From assembly GCA_003427395.1 (NCBI GenBank), contig BFEA01000300.1, forward strand, positions 1,420,398 to 1,468,061: a stretch of 47,664 bases of DNA. The letters are read 5' to 3'. How positions within the stretch are numbered: position 1 is the first letter of the stretch; every line of letters starts with the position of its first letter. The notes beneath the pieces are model-generated. The model made no database searches. It was given only the letters and a program-made list of their open reading frames with translations, and was not told the DNA's origin. Shown piece by piece: positions 1 through 10,917 of this stretch. Origin of the DNA: Chara braunii (taxonomy: Eukaryota; Streptophyta; Charophyceae; Charales; Characeae). A program made the translations under genes and the position numbers.

Positions 1-20
1 TGTGTGCGCCGTGACGTGCG

Positions 21-57
21 CACACACGCGCATACGCATGCGTGCGCGCACACACAC

Positions 58-98
<41 letters not shown>
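21..98. repeat. (CA)n microsatellite
   Basis: Alternating CA/CG dinucleotides pass into a pure CA run at about 63-98. It is a simple repeat; the His/Thr-rich reading frame through it is not a gene. Confidence 0.95.
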
Positions 99-99
<1 letters not shown>

Positions 100-2026
100 T
101 CTCCTGAGGATGTAGGCAGCTGCCACTCATCACAATCAATGTGGGCAGCCTTGTACATGCGAAGTATAGTAAAAGAGGAGCTGTTGCCCGCGCCAGCTAA
201 ACGCAGTTCTAAATGGTTCTATTATGACTCATGTTGCCTGCTAAAGAGGTGAAATTGCTTAAACGGTTAAACCACCAGTACTTCCTAAAGTCGTGCCCGT
301 TACCGCGCCACGATTTTAGGAAACGTACGGGCCACTACAGGAGCGCCCAAATTCATCCAACTAGAAACGTTTCTACTCTATTTTTTTTCCGCGGCCGATG
401 GCTGGGCCAAGTACTGGTGGTGGTTTAAATTGCTGGGTTGTCTCAACTGGAATCTACTCATCTGGGTGGAATAGGGCCTGTCGTGGTGGGAATTTAAAAC
501 ACACACATTCTGCTCTTTGGGCGAATGCCCTGTACATGCAAATGGCTCTCCATGGCACTGCCAGCGCTATGCCCTCCAGGAAATCTGATATTTGACAGTG
601 CTAGGTGTGTAGCATATTTCCGATCATCATTGTGCCAGTGGACCAAACTCGATGTTTTTCATTCGCATTGGAAGACGCGCTGAAATCAAGCTCATTCATT
701 CACCTGAGGCTGCACATATGACCCCCATCAGAACCTATTTTCTCCTCCAGTTTCTGGTCGAAAAAGTTAGGGCAGGCTCATGAAAGGTGTTGGTGGATCC
801 AGTTGCATAAAGGATAGTCCCGTCTTCTTTTATTGTGTCGTCAAAAACGTTAGGCCAGGGTCATCACGAACGTAACGGGTACCAAACAAACTCACCCATT
901 TCCCATCTCCAACAATCTGGACTGTTGAGGTCGGTCTTAGGGCAGCTTCAAAATTGGTAAAGTTCATTTCACTGATTTCAGGTATCGCCGCCAGCTCCAA
1001 CCTCCCGAGCATCAGATTTCCAATTTCAAGAGTTCCCTTTGCCACCATGCCCTCTAGAATTTCAGAGGTTCAACAGGGCACTACAGAACAGTGCAGTGCA
1101 AGGAGAGAGGGCACTAGACTATAGTCCAGTGGGAGGAGAGAGGGCACTACACAATAATGCGGCGTGAGGAAATCTGGCATCCGACCGCTTGTCCAGCTGC
1201 TGAAATTTCGGGCGGAATGCCTCACAGATCTCCAAAACTGGTGGCTTTGCAAGCAGGTGCTTCAGCAAAGCTGATACCCGGCGGCTCTCCAAGCCCTACT
1301 CCTGACAATTCCCAGATGTCTAACACCTCAAACTCGCGAGCTGGTGTAGCGACCCTTGGCTCTTCTCAGGATTAGGAAGTGGTGCGGCGACGCCCACGGA
1401 GCAAGTTCTCACCGCTGGATGGTACTCATCAAACAGAGACGTAGCAACACAGATCTGGTGAAAGATTTGATTTTGGCAACGTTTCCACATAATAGGGTAC
1501 CAAACATAAAGGATTCGCAAGTGCCACAACACAATGTTCATCATAGGTAACCTGGAGGGCAATAACTAGTGCGCAACTGCCAGGGTATCAGTTGTGGGCC
1601 AGTCGTTGGAGTCCACCTGCAAGTGGGATTATTATCGCACAGTATCATCTGTTAGAGGACTCACTGAGCTCGTCAAAGGTGAGCAGCCTCCTGACAAGTC
1701 TGGTAAAAACGGAGTCTAACGAACCAGTCTCTGTCAAAGCCGCCCGTTTCATGTCCCCTTTCCTCCCCTCCTGGCTACAGTTCACCAGATAGTTCTCTGT
1801 AACAATGTGCATGTATCAGGCCTCACTCCCCTACTCAACATTCTACATTCTAAGGGTACCTTAACTAGGAAGTAGACCAGATTCTTAGGACTGATCGGAC
1901 ATTTTGAATGTACCTCTCACAGATTACCAGGAGAGAAAAGCCGAGAGCAATCAACCGATTAACGTACTCAGGCTCAGCCGACGTCAAAGTGCATTCACGG
2001 TAGCAAGTGTTATACCGTACGTAATT
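99..2026. other. No gene recognised
   Basis: Stop codons break all six frames into pieces under about 80 codons, with no recognisable domain. Small local repeats occur, such as GGAGAGAGGGCACTA near 1105 and 1134. I see no promoter or RNA gene. Confidence 0.6.
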
Positions 2027-2208
2027 TTTTTTTGTTTTCTTTAATTAAAAAAAAGAACGACGGCTTTGAGATGTCATCGTTGAACTGACAGCTCCCAGGT
2101 AGTTCACAAGTATTTTATTCCGGTCATCTGATTGCATCTGGATTCGAACTTGGGTCTGATTCATATTTCAACAGTTTATAACTGTACTCAACTAAGCTAG
2201 GCTCGCCG
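2027..2208 (-). repeat. tRNA-derived SINE, copy 1
   Basis: On the minus strand a Pol III-type A box (TAGCTTAGTTGAG, 2187-2199) is followed 36 bases later by a B box (AGTTCGAATCC, 2140-2150), the layout of a tRNA-like SINE head. An unrelated body of about 85 bases follows and ends in a T-rich then A-rich tail (2027-2055). The same head recurs inverted at 2456-2535 and, more decayed, at 18472-18632, so this is a dispersed family and not a tRNA gene. No acceptor stem can be closed. The 5' boundary is approximate. Confidence 0.6.
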
Positions 2209-2455
2209 GTTAGTTCCATCCCCTACGTAATTCGCCGCCTCATTCCGGTCGTCATACGAGCAGAGGTTACCTTCCTTCCATACTTCTGCACAATTTGAGG
2301 GGGTACAATTTGAGGGGTACAAAAGAAGGAACTTCAAGACGCGGTACATCGGACTGCACGACATTTCTTTTGGGGGGTTTTGACTGCAAGTCTCAGAAAA
2401 CGGACATACAACTCTGAGCCTAACGACAAAACGGTCCTCAGAAAACAAACCATAA

Positions 2456-2535
2456 CCGTACGACCTCTTGGAACACCCATGAACTGTTAATATACAGATC
2501 ACAGTTCGAATCCAGTTGCAGTCAGAATATGATGA
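2456..2535 (+). repeat. tRNA-derived SINE fragment, copy 2
   Basis: An exact B box AGTTCGAATCC (2503-2513) lies in flanks similar to copy 1: GAACTGTTAATAT before it and CAGTTGCAGTCAGA after it. The A box is eroded. It is opposite in orientation to copy 1, about 250 bp away. It may be a truncated insertion or part of a local inverted duplication. Confidence 0.42.
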
Positions 2536-4084
2536 ACAGCAACAAAACACCATGTTTCTGAATTACCTAGGCCCTGTCAGTTATACGCTGACATCACACG
2601 GCCGTTTTCCTTTTAAACAACGAGGAAGGGAGAGGAAAACAGAAGGGGGCGCGGGGGGGGAAGCACCGTACATCCTCGTGCCCCACACAAACCGTCGAGT
2701 AAAATTCATAAAATGTGACATAAAGAAACTCGCAGGATGCTCTTCTTCATCTCTGAATCTCTGCATGCCTAAGATCACCCCACATCCAGTAGAACCCAAC
2801 AACGAGCACACGCCCCACCCGACAGGCTTGTTATGCCCCTGAGTCCTGACCCATCATATCACTGCCCAACGATCCTTCTTCACTGTCTACGTTCTGAGCG
2901 TTCGGCGAGCTCGGCGAGCTCGCAAAGCAAAGAATCAATGCCTACCTATCAATCCAGTAGAGGCTCGAGAACGCACACAGGACCTCAGGCTGTCCAGCAC
3001 CTTCACTTACCGGGACCAGATACTACCCCTCCAAAGCCCCCATCAGGAAGCAACTCCCCTCCAAAGCCCCCATCAGGAAGCAACTCCTCCCTTCCTCCTC
3101 CGCCTTCAAGCCCGCCGGACGAGCCTTTCGGCACGTACCAAGTTAAATCAGGTTCCAATTGGCAGAGCAAAACAATCCACAAGAGAGTACCCATCACAAC
3201 ATAGGAAACAAGCAATCATCATCGCCGCTTTTGAAACGTTACTCAGCCAAAGCCGTCACCGCGACACACAAAAAAAAGGGAAAAAAAAAAGACCGTATTC
3301 AAGGAGCTTCAACCCTAGACAAAAAAAAAAAAAACACATCTCAATCACAATTCAAGCAATACTAACAGACCATCACCACACTTATAGCCCTTGCACAGGT
3401 GCGAAGCAGCCACGACATCCATTCATAAAACAAGCACACGGATTCGAAAATCACCCGTGTATAAGGGATCTGATCCTTATCATGCCGTACGTTATGCAAG
3501 AAATCTTTAACAATGGTAGACGCACAAGACTCAGAGAGACGTGACAAACATTGTCGCAAAGCCGCCGTAGGGAAACGGCGCCTGCCTGAAAACACATCGT
3601 CACCACCTTCAACAGTGGATACAGTGACAAAGAGCGAGAACGCAAAAGGGAAAACCAGACAGAAAAAAAAAAAAAAAGGTTTTCTCGTAGCATCAAGTCC
3701 AAGTGCATACCCTACGAGCCAAACAACGTACGGAAATTTTCAATAGATCAGCATTACAAGTGGACGGTATTAAATCTCCTTCTTGGGGTCCACGGACAGA
3801 AAGTGGAAGCATTCAGGAATCCAACCTCACTGAAGAAGAACGCGACGTTCTCCACAGCCAAGAAAATACGTTGACAAAGATTTTGAACCACAAACCCCGC
3901 GCAATTTGACGACGCTGTCATGAAATGAACAGGTACCGCAAACGAAACATAAAAAGGAGAAACTTCGAAGCTGTCACCAATAAACGTCCCTGCTGCCGCT
4001 GTTCAGCGACAGTGGACGTTGACCAAGCACTACTTGCTCTCGCTGCTAAAGAATCATCAGCACCAATTCTCTTCTCCTCATCCT

Positions 4085-4086
<2 letters not shown>
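2536..4086. other. No gene recognised; short repeats
   Basis: A 30-bp unit is repeated twice in tandem (3026-3085), and several A-rich runs occur (near 3270-3290, 3321-3334 and 3663-3678). The open frames are short, low-complexity and resemble nothing I recognise. Confidence 0.5.

Positions 4087-4122
<36 letters not shown>
4087..4122. repeat. (CA)n microsatellite
   Basis: An uninterrupted CA run of about 18 units. It produces spurious Thr-His and Cys-Val frames on the two strands. Confidence 0.95.
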
Positions 4123-4125
<3 letters not shown>

Positions 4126-5220
4126 CACACACAGAGTCGATCATTTTTCTCAGGGGTAACGCTAGCTCTGGGCGACGTGGCGAGGTCTTGTCCATTAGTT
4201 AAATGCACCCTGGGCAAACTGTCGGGTTCAACCTCCTGATAAGTCGGTGAAAGTCCGACGAAACACTCCGGCGCAGTCGTGCTTCTTTTCTGGAGTTGTG
4301 TATATGGAACATGACAACACACGCACGCTCAGATAACGACCGCGCGTGCACACGTTTTTCAAACTGTCAAATGGACAAAAGAGCACTCACCATCCAACCT
4401 CCGTCTACCGTGAGTACTTGTGGAGCTTGGAAAAACCTACTGTGGGTGCAAGGCCTCGGGCTGACATCTTGCTATCACACCCAACCAACACACGCGCATG
4501 GACCCTCCACATGCCCTGCAGCCGCATATAGGTGTACCGATAACACGTTAGCCCCACTTATTCTCCGCCTTCTATCAACCGCCCCCATTTCACTCAAGAG
4601 AACAGTCTAACAAAACCGAAACGAAAAGAAAAACAATTACTCACAAAGAACACTTCCACCGTGGTGATCACCAGCACTCTACGGCGATTGATTTGACTTC
4701 ATGCACAGTTTGTGCATTACCTCCTCCCAGATTCAACGACGGGGTGCTACAACTTTCCAGACCTCCGACGACAGCATAGATCATGCGGAACATGCGGATC
4801 CTCGGCGAAGGCAGGGATCAGAGACCGTTCGTCGGAATCCCATAAAGAAGGATAGACTTGTTCCTCGCCCCCTTCCAGAATCGACACCCGTTCTACGACG
4901 AGGCTAACACTTGCTTCGTCGAAATCAAGGTTTGTTGAACAAGTCCAAAAACCACTCCTTTCCTCAGCCAGCGAATGAAGTCCCACGCTTCGCAAGGGAA
5001 GACAAAAGGGGTACACCTGAAAGCCATATTGTTGCGACAACAGGGCTCGGGCAAACACATACAGGAAAAAGAAAATCAACCGAACTGACAGAAGCAAGCG
5101 CAAAAGAAGAGGTTGCACCATACCCACAGCGCTTTCGCGATGAACGCAGGAACAACGTAAATACTAAGTGGCTGGATGAATTGTTTCCACGAACAATTAC
5201 AAACCATAGAAGAAATTATC
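4123..5220. other. No gene recognised
   Basis: Only short or compositionally odd frames are open here. A 250-codon plus-strand frame starts at 4911 but has no recognisable domain and runs through the tandem repeat at 5221-5388, so I do not call it a gene. Confidence 0.45.
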
Positions 5221-5388
5221 TCCTCCCACTATCTTCTTGCTGTCATCCACTTACGCTATCCTTTACTCCATCCGCTCGACGACAGCGTTGCCAGCAATAC
5301 TTACTCCTCCCACTATCTTCTTGCTGTCATCTACTTACGCTATCCCTTTACTCCATCCGCTCGACGACAGCGTTGCCAGCAATACTTC
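5221..5388. repeat. 84-bp tandem duplication
   Basis: Two adjacent copies of an 84-bp unit (start TCCTCCCACTATCTTCTTGC at 5221 and 5305) differ at a few positions. The unit is 28 codons long, so it does not disturb frames. That partly explains the long open frame across it. Confidence 0.9.
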
Positions 5389-6055
5389 CTCCTCCTTCCC
5401 GGTGTGAAAAGGAAAGGAAGGAACTGCTGCCCTGCCGCCTTGGGCTTCAGCGAACCGTTTACGACATGCAAAAAGCTTGGCCACAAACATCGCACTCTGC
5501 ACAGAAGTCAAAGGGGACCCTCACCGACTTGGCGGGCAAAACAGGGAACTTAGAAAAAACGCGACTGCGGCACTCGTTCATCAGAACAGAGGCAAGCGCC
5601 AGCAGCGCGAGAACCGGAAGCCCCAACTTCGATCAGCGAACAACAACGTCTGGGATCGACTAACTAACGAAGGTGGCACAAGATCAGATGAGAAGCGCGG
5701 GAGGGAGTTGACATTCAAGCCGGCAAGCCGCCGTGTATACGTCCCAAAAACTGAATTTGAAGACTGATGTTCCGCTCAATCCAGCGCATGCTTCACGTAT
5801 ATCTAATACAGCAACTCATCTTTACAATCGGCAACACGCCCCATTCGAGAATTGCCCACCCAAACTCGGCTATCCTACAGCGTACTTCACTACGGCTACT
5901 ACCGTGCACGCGTGCAAGTGCGTGCGAGACTTCACTACTCTGCTGGACAAAACCCAACAACCAAAGCTCTCGCAGACGACTTTATCATCGTCCCCCGCCC
6001 ACCGTTCCTCACCATTACAGCCTACGCAGTCCCGTTACTACTAGTGATATATAGC
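5389..6055. other. Downstream flank of the methyltransferase gene
   Basis: No gene is recognised. This stretch lies 3' of the minus-strand gene ending at 6056 and probably contains its 3' UTR. I could not identify a convincing polyadenylation signal. Confidence 0.4.
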
Positions 6056-7867
6056 CTACGTTTTCCTTAAAACATCCAGCGCCCAGAACTCCTTTCTGCA
6101 GACAACGAGCATACTTGATTTGCTCGCTTGGTAATCGTGCACTGAGTGTCGTTTGCAGTCCCATTTGAGTCCCGGCAACAACGGCTCTATGGCAGAGAGA
6201 ATCGGCTTCTTGTCATGGAAAATGACTATCCCTGACGGTCGCAAGACGCGGTCCATCTCGATCAGAACGTCGATGACATCGCACTTGGAGTGGAACTTTT
6301 GATATTGTTCCGAGAATAGTTCCGACACGTGTAGCACGTCGTACGTCCGAGGATAGGTATCGAACGCCTCGCACCAATCGTGATATGCACCGATAAGCCC
6401 CCGCTCGAAGATCGCGCCCAGCGTATTTTTGGTGCCGCTGGGCGGAACAACGTTCATCACCCACGCGCTGGCTCCATAGAGCGTCTCCAGGGCGGCGGCG
6501 AAACCACCGTACTGTGCGTTCATGTCCATGACGTTGCGGATTCGGTTCGTTCCCAGCTCCGGTACCGGGCCGTCCTTATAGAACGCCACGCGCTTCCTCC
6601 ACTCCTCGTTATGATTCTCGAAATCAGCAGGAGTCATTTCCTCCTCGAGACGAGGCGGAACAGCCTTCACACGCTCCGGCCAATCCTTCAGCTCACCTCC
6701 GGCGGGCTTGGTCATCAAACCCTTCTCCTCCGGCAGAGGCGTGATGCACGGCCTCATCGGCGTGTACCAGGCCTCGTCCGCCCCGTACGCATCATCGCAG
6801 ACAGCTGGCAGCGTATCCGGATCCCTCGCCTTATGCTCCTTGTTGTCCAGCGGCTTCCGCCACACGGCGAAGTCTCCCTCCTTTTGATACAATTTATAAC
6901 CCATCCTGTCAAGCAACGACCTTAGGCCATCCTCAACTCTCTTTTCGTCCTCGAAGGTGGAGTTCCAACTCCTCCACATGTGCTCGTAGTTGATCGGAGG
7001 TCCCGACAATACCCAGAACCCGCCGGGGCGAAGGACTCTATCGACCTCCAGCAGCATGGCGCCACCATATGCTGCCCAAGGGATCAGGCAGCGAGCACAA
7101 TGAGCCATGTCGAAGGCCCTCGCCGGGAACGGCATCCGCTGCGTTCCGATGACGCCCAAGATCGCAGGGATACCCCTCTCCAATGCGAATTGCACTTGCG
7201 CTGCGTGCACGTCGCGCGGGGCCAGCGATAGGGTTAGCACCTTTCGCTGCAGGAGATACCCACCGAAGCTCGCAACCCCACAACCGGTGTCTAGCACCGT
7301 GCGGATTGACCCATCCCCGAGCGCCGGCAAAATCTTCTCCAAGCGATCGATGTACTCGTCGGCGCCTTTGGGGAACATGGTACCTCCTCCGGGGAAATGG
7401 AACTTCTCTCCCTCCTTACGCAACCAATTCTGGTTCTTCTTCACGTTGCCAATCCAGTCGTATGGAACGTTCTTGTACCAGCACTCCAGTAAACTGTCCG
7501 GCCAACGGATTGGCACCTTGTAGCCCGGCGGAGGGGGAATCAAGCACCGAAGGCGCTCGTGCTCTGGCGGGCAATGGCGCTCGCGGAAGGCCATTCTGTC
7601 GCGCTGGAAGTTCCTCTTGAACCACGTGTTCGGATCCATGCAGGGCGTGTGATCGTGCAGATTCGCGGCGCAAGGCTGCAGCGCCACGTTTGTCCCCTCC
7701 CCGTCATGAGGTACGTAGTACCCGCCATCGCTACTGCTACAATACTCGCTGCCAACATAGAAGAAGAACGCGCAAAGCGCCGCCGTTGCAAAAATTGTCG
7801 TCCATGATGCCTTACCCCGATCACCCCCGACGAAATTCACCACACGAGACACGATTGGCCGCTTCAT
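6056..7867 (-). CDS. PMT/QUASIMODO-type putative methyltransferase (Methyltransf_29), intronless
   Basis: A 603-residue frame in a single exon. A short basic N-terminus precedes one hydrophobic segment (about residues 24-39), as in a type II Golgi membrane anchor. The luminal part has the plant PMT family layout: a Cys-containing N-terminal region (CMDPNTWF near 76, ERHCPP near 96, RCLIPPPPGYK near 107), the FPGGGTMFPKGADEYI block near 158, and the SAM-binding motif I VLDTGCGVASFGGYLL (about 191-206). Next come EVDRVLRPGGFWVLSGPP (about 274-291) and a second half-domain with RNVMDMNAQYGGFAAAL (about 444-460) and DRVLRPSGIVIFHD (about 539-552). Length and order fit the family, which is linked to pectin methylation and cell adhesion in land plants. 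The exact substrate cannot be read from sequence. The ATG at 7867 has a purine at -3 and precedes the anchor. Plant PMT genes usually have introns, so this may be a retrocopy or reflect lineage-specific intron loss. No stop or frameshift is seen. Confidence 0.93.
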   Translation of the reverse strand: MKRPIVSRVVNFVGGDRGKASWTTIFATAALCAFFFYVGSEYCSSSDGGYYVPHDGEGTNVALQPCAANLHDHTPCMDPNTWFKRNFQRDRMAFRERHCPPEHERLRCLIPPPPGYKVPIRWPDSLLECWYKNVPYDWIGNVKKNQNWLRKEGEKFHFPGGGTMFPKGADEYIDRLEKILPALGDGSIRTVLDTGCGVASFGGYLLQRKVLTLSLAPRDVHAAQVQFALERGIPAILGVIGTQRMPFPARAFDMAHCARCLIPWAAYGGAMLLEVDRVLRPGGFWVLSGPPINYEHMWRSWNSTFEDEKRVEDGLRSLLDRMGYKLYQKEGDFAVWRKPLDNKEHKARDPDTLPAVCDDAYGADEAWYTPMRPCITPLPEEKGLMTKPAGGELKDWPERVKAVPPRLEEEMTPADFENHNEEWRKRVAFYKDGPVPELGTNRIRNVMDMNAQYGGFAAALETLYGASAWVMNVVPPSGTKNTLGAIFERGLIGAYHDWCEAFDTYPRTYDVLHVSELFSEQYQKFHSKCDVIDVLIEMDRVLRPSGIVIFHDKKPILSAIEPLLPGLKWDCKRHSVHDYQASKSSMLVVCRKEFWALDVLRKT

Positions 7868-8878
7868 CCTTCTTCTCCCCCCCTTGCCGTCTCAGCAAAT
7901 GGCGAGCGGCTTTGCCAGGAGAAGACAAGGGAGACTACCTGAACCCACCCACCCCTTCCTCGGCTGCGTGAATCCTTCTCATCCCTTCTCGCTCTCTCCG
8001 CTCACGCGCGGCGGGACACGCGATGGCTCCCCGTCATTCCGCCCCTCCACGTCGACCAAGCGAGGCCGATGGCTCGCGCTGCTGCACCCCGGGGAACCTG
8101 ATTACCTGAAAATGCCAATGCCGCCGAAGGGGACAACGAACGCGCACAGGGAAATTAACTATCCTCGGGCGATCCTCGGGCGATCCTCGAGCAACTCAAG
8201 ACATGGCATACAGGTCATCGCCACCCCACATCTTTCCTAGACGGCTTGCCTCCGTTTGCAGCCACGAGCACACAAAACGATCCCAGCACGCTGTACGCCG
8301 GGCAAGGAAAACGCGCAAGAAGCGAACTCCACCCTCCACCCCCGCGAATGGACGAAACTACTCTATAGACAAGAATGGGTCAGGCGGCTGCAGAGGAGAT
8401 CTCACGGCTCCGCTGTGCTTCCCTAATTGAAACTTGGCAGGCTATTCAATACGCCTCGCGAAATCCGAGGTCCGGCAAGGGAGGCGACCTCGTTCACCAC
8501 GAGAACGGAGGCTATTTCCTTTTTTTTTTTTTTTTTTTTGGGAAAAGGGCGGCTATTTCTATTTCATTTGGGACGTAATGGTCACGAGAAATGAGCAAGA
8601 TGGAAATATCGAAGGGCTGGCACTCAGTGCTGCTAGGGCTGGGTGACGCTACTCGTTGACCGTGAGAACAGCGGATGAGGTGAAGAGAACGTGGACAATG
8701 GAGGGTGATACTACCTGCACGCCGATCGGGTACAATCGAGTTCTACTCGAAGGTTGTGCCCTAAGATATGGTGCCGAATCCCATAAACAGCCGTGGCAAG
8801 ACCGTGCCACAAACCCCGCGAAGGATGGCATCCAGCGAAAGGTCGGACAACCCGCTTGGTGGGGCAGTTTCCCACATA
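7868..8878. other. Upstream flank of the methyltransferase gene
   Basis: Probable promoter and 5' UTR side of the minus-strand gene. The bases next to its ATG are purine-rich on the coding strand. A 20-base T run lies at 8520-8539. No TATA element or other gene can be assigned with confidence. Confidence 0.4.
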
Positions 8879-8983
8879 CCTGGGGCAAGGTCCCACTTGC
8901 ACAAATTAAGACATATTGACCGTAGATAGCGAAGATCAACGGCCGGAAACTCCTAATTTGCGCAAGTGGGACCTAGCCCCTGG
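8879..8983. repeat. Hairpin-forming inverted repeat
   Basis: The arm at 8879-8908 is complementary to 8954-8983 (about 30 bp, roughly three mismatches; the inner 21 bp have one), with a 45-base loop. It could be a small foldback element or the abutting ends of older insertions. No target duplication was recognised. Confidence 0.75.
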
Positions 8984-9358
8984 ACTGCCTTCATTGGGAC
9001 CCTAGGAACTAAGCATAGCACGCTTCTGCGTGTATGAGATGTCAAATGAGGCCAAGTTCGGCAGAAATAATGCGACTTAGAGCCTGAAACCTGACAAACC
9101 TGAAACAGGCACGAATGGGGCGCAGAAGCAGAGTCGCTATGTGCTGCGCTAGCTACGGGGAACCCTACCAGGAACAGCAAGGCGGGCATCGCCTGTTTTG
9201 ACCCGCTGTGCAATTATGGTGCTGATGTCGGCGGTCTTGATTCTCGGTAACTCTGCAGAGGAGCGTAACTCTACTCTCGTCATAGCCATCTATGGCAATT
9301 GCTGCCTTTGGAATACCGTGGGCCAGAGTAGATTCCTAACCCTATGCCTAGACTCATA

Positions 9359-9438
9359 GGGCCTCGTTAGCCCTCCTTGGAAATCCGATTTTCTTGGATT
9401 CCTAATTCACCAAATTCCTTGAATGAATGTGAAAACGT
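9359..9438 (+). repeat. PIF/Harbinger-like terminal fragment
   Basis: It starts GGGCCTCGTTAG and continues with CCTTGGAAATCC, similar to the left end of the remnant at 28046 (GGGCCTCGTTAGACCCTC). Termini of the GGGCCT(T/C)GTTNG type are known from plant Tourist/PIF-Harbinger elements. The fragment stops exactly where the left arm of the giant inverted repeat begins, which suggests the arm inserted into it. Confidence 0.45.
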
Positions 9439-10544
9439 TGTCGGTGTGAATACCCTTACAAGAATATCCGCCCTGGGTTTTTGCAAGTGACGGAAAAATA
9501 GTCTGGGTTAAAGTTTAAGTATACCGCGCTAGGCGCAGCCGTGTCTGTAATTTGCGTTGACAGGATGGTTGACTAAAGTAAAGAGTGCGTGAGCGCGCAG
9601 GTTTAAGGCGTGCATGATTCACCCCTTGATGTTGATTACGAAAACCGGCGCAGATGCCGGTCTGTTTATTTTTATTTTTTATCGTTAAGGTTTTATTTCT
9701 GGTTATTCTTTATTAAACTAGGATCTAGGGGATATTTTCGTTCGATGGTTACGCCTGACCGAGTCGAGCGCACGAGCGGAGACCGACCTCGACGACGGCA
9801 TCAGCAACGACGGCGACGGTGTGACTGTGATAGGTCAGCGCGGACTCTCGGTGGCCGTGCACGTAGACATCGGCTGAGGAATGGCGCTGGGCGCTTTTGC
9901 GGCCCTGAACGGCCGCGCCGTATCATCCTATATGGAGTCTCGGGTGTAGCTGTTGCAGGCTTGGGCTTAGCCCTATAGGTTACGACGTTGGACTACTATT
10001 CGGGAGGTTCGGGGATCGTGGCCAGCGGGCGTCGACGCAGCAGCAGCGAAGCAGGATGGAGCGAAACCTGAAGGGTTGAGGGCTCGAAAGGGCTATCCCC
10101 CTCGGTTTTGTTGGCGGGTGCGACGGCGGACCCGATCTACGAGAACCTCCCTTTTCCCGTTTTGTTTTCTTTATTAAATTTTTTTATATACCTCTTGTCA
10201 TTTTTGTTTTAGCTTTCATCTTTTTACTCGCGTCCCGCTTCGGGGCGCGATACCGGGGTTGATATAGGGTCGCGTGGAGTGAGTTGTATCCCCGAAGTTG
10301 CCTGAAGTGCAATTGCAGGTTGTGTTGGTGGCTGCCTGCGCTACCCTTAACCACGCCACGTTTTGCCAGGGGCGCGGCACAGCGGGTGGTGCGGGACCCA
10401 GGACCCTAGTTCGGTGGGTATACTCGTGAGCTGTTGTGATACAGGCCTGTGTCAAAGTCCAGTTGACGGAGCCAGATGAGTGAAAACGACATCTCTGAAT
10501 TACCCCGGGCTACTTTGTAGAGCCGCAGGGTGCTGTAGGTGGTA

Positions 10545-10637
10545 GTCCTTCGGGACATCCGTTAAAATTGGAACAATACAAAGAAGATTAGCATGGCCCC
10601 TGCGCAAGGGTGAGGCGCATAACTTGGGGAATGGATC
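10545..10637 (+). pseudogene. U6 snRNA-like sequence 1, left arm
   Basis: Close match to spliceosomal U6 over about 93 bases: the 5' stem-loop GTCCTTCGGGAC, then ACATCCGTTAAAATTGGAAC, an ACAGAGA-box variant ACAAAGA, the conserved AGC triad in GATTAGCATGG, and the internal stem-loop side CCCCTGCGCAAGG. The 3' part has diverged (GTGAGGCGCATAACTTGGGG). The T run that would terminate Pol III is missing; an unrelated hairpin follows directly. No upstream USE/TATA pair is evident. This 93-base segment is identical in the right arm. Most likely a U6 sequence captured by the element rather than a working U6 gene. Confidence 0.85.
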
Positions 10638-10658
10638 TGGCACTGATCTGTGCCAGAT
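10635..10658 (+). other. Hairpin abutting U6-like 1
   Basis: ATCTGGCAC (10635-10643) pairs perfectly with GTGCCAGAT (10650-10658) around a six-base loop, right after the U6-like body. The same hairpin is intact in the right arm (about 36192-36215). Confidence 0.8.
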
Positions 10659-10783
10659 ACTGCTATTGGAATACAACGCTGAGCAACGGCGAGCGGAGTA
10701 GTAGTGCAGTGGAAGCGGGCGCTAAGACCGTGAAGGGGGAGCAACCGACAGCGGGGCGGATTGGACCCCGCGGCCCAGGCTGT

Positions 10784-10875
10784 GTCCTTCGGGACATCCG
10801 TTAAAAGTTGGAACGATACAGAGAAGCTTAGCACGACCCCTGCGCAAGAATAATATGCATAAATTGGCGAGGTCC
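10784..10875 (+). pseudogene. U6 snRNA-like sequence 2, left arm
   Basis: A second U6-like body 146 bases beyond the first, in the same direction: GTCCTTCGGGACATCCG, then GGAACGATACAGAGAAG with the exact ACAGAGA box, TTAGCACGACC with the AGC triad, and CCCCTGCGCAAGA. It differs from sequence 1 at many sites, so the pair is an old tandem arrangement or two captures. No terminal T run. It is followed by a second, different hairpin (10871-10879 with 10909-10917). Four differences separate it from its right-arm counterpart. Confidence 0.82.
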
Positions 10876-10917
10876 GACAGTCGATTGCTTCTCTCGGTAT
10901 TTGGGTGGTGTCGGACC
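10871..10917 (+). other. Hairpin abutting U6-like 2
   Basis: GGTCCGACA (10871-10879) is complementary to TGTCGGACC (10909-10917), a nine-pair stem with a 29-base loop. It occupies the same position relative to its U6-like body as the hairpin after sequence 1, but the sequence is unrelated. Confidence 0.75.

Noticed and set aside
4911-5663. 250-codon open frame on the plus strand
   Set aside because: It runs through an 84-bp tandem duplication that keeps frame by chance, has no domain, and its composition shifts abruptly at the repeat.
9610-9978. ORF conserved between arms (also 36872-37195)
   Set aside because: Differences between the two copies are mostly amino-acid replacements and the start is not shared, so the similarity only reflects arm duplication.
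10545-10875. Functional U6 snRNA genes
   Set aside because: No terminator T run, no upstream U6-type promoter pair seen, and the 3' domains have diverged. Annotated as U6-like sequences inside the element.
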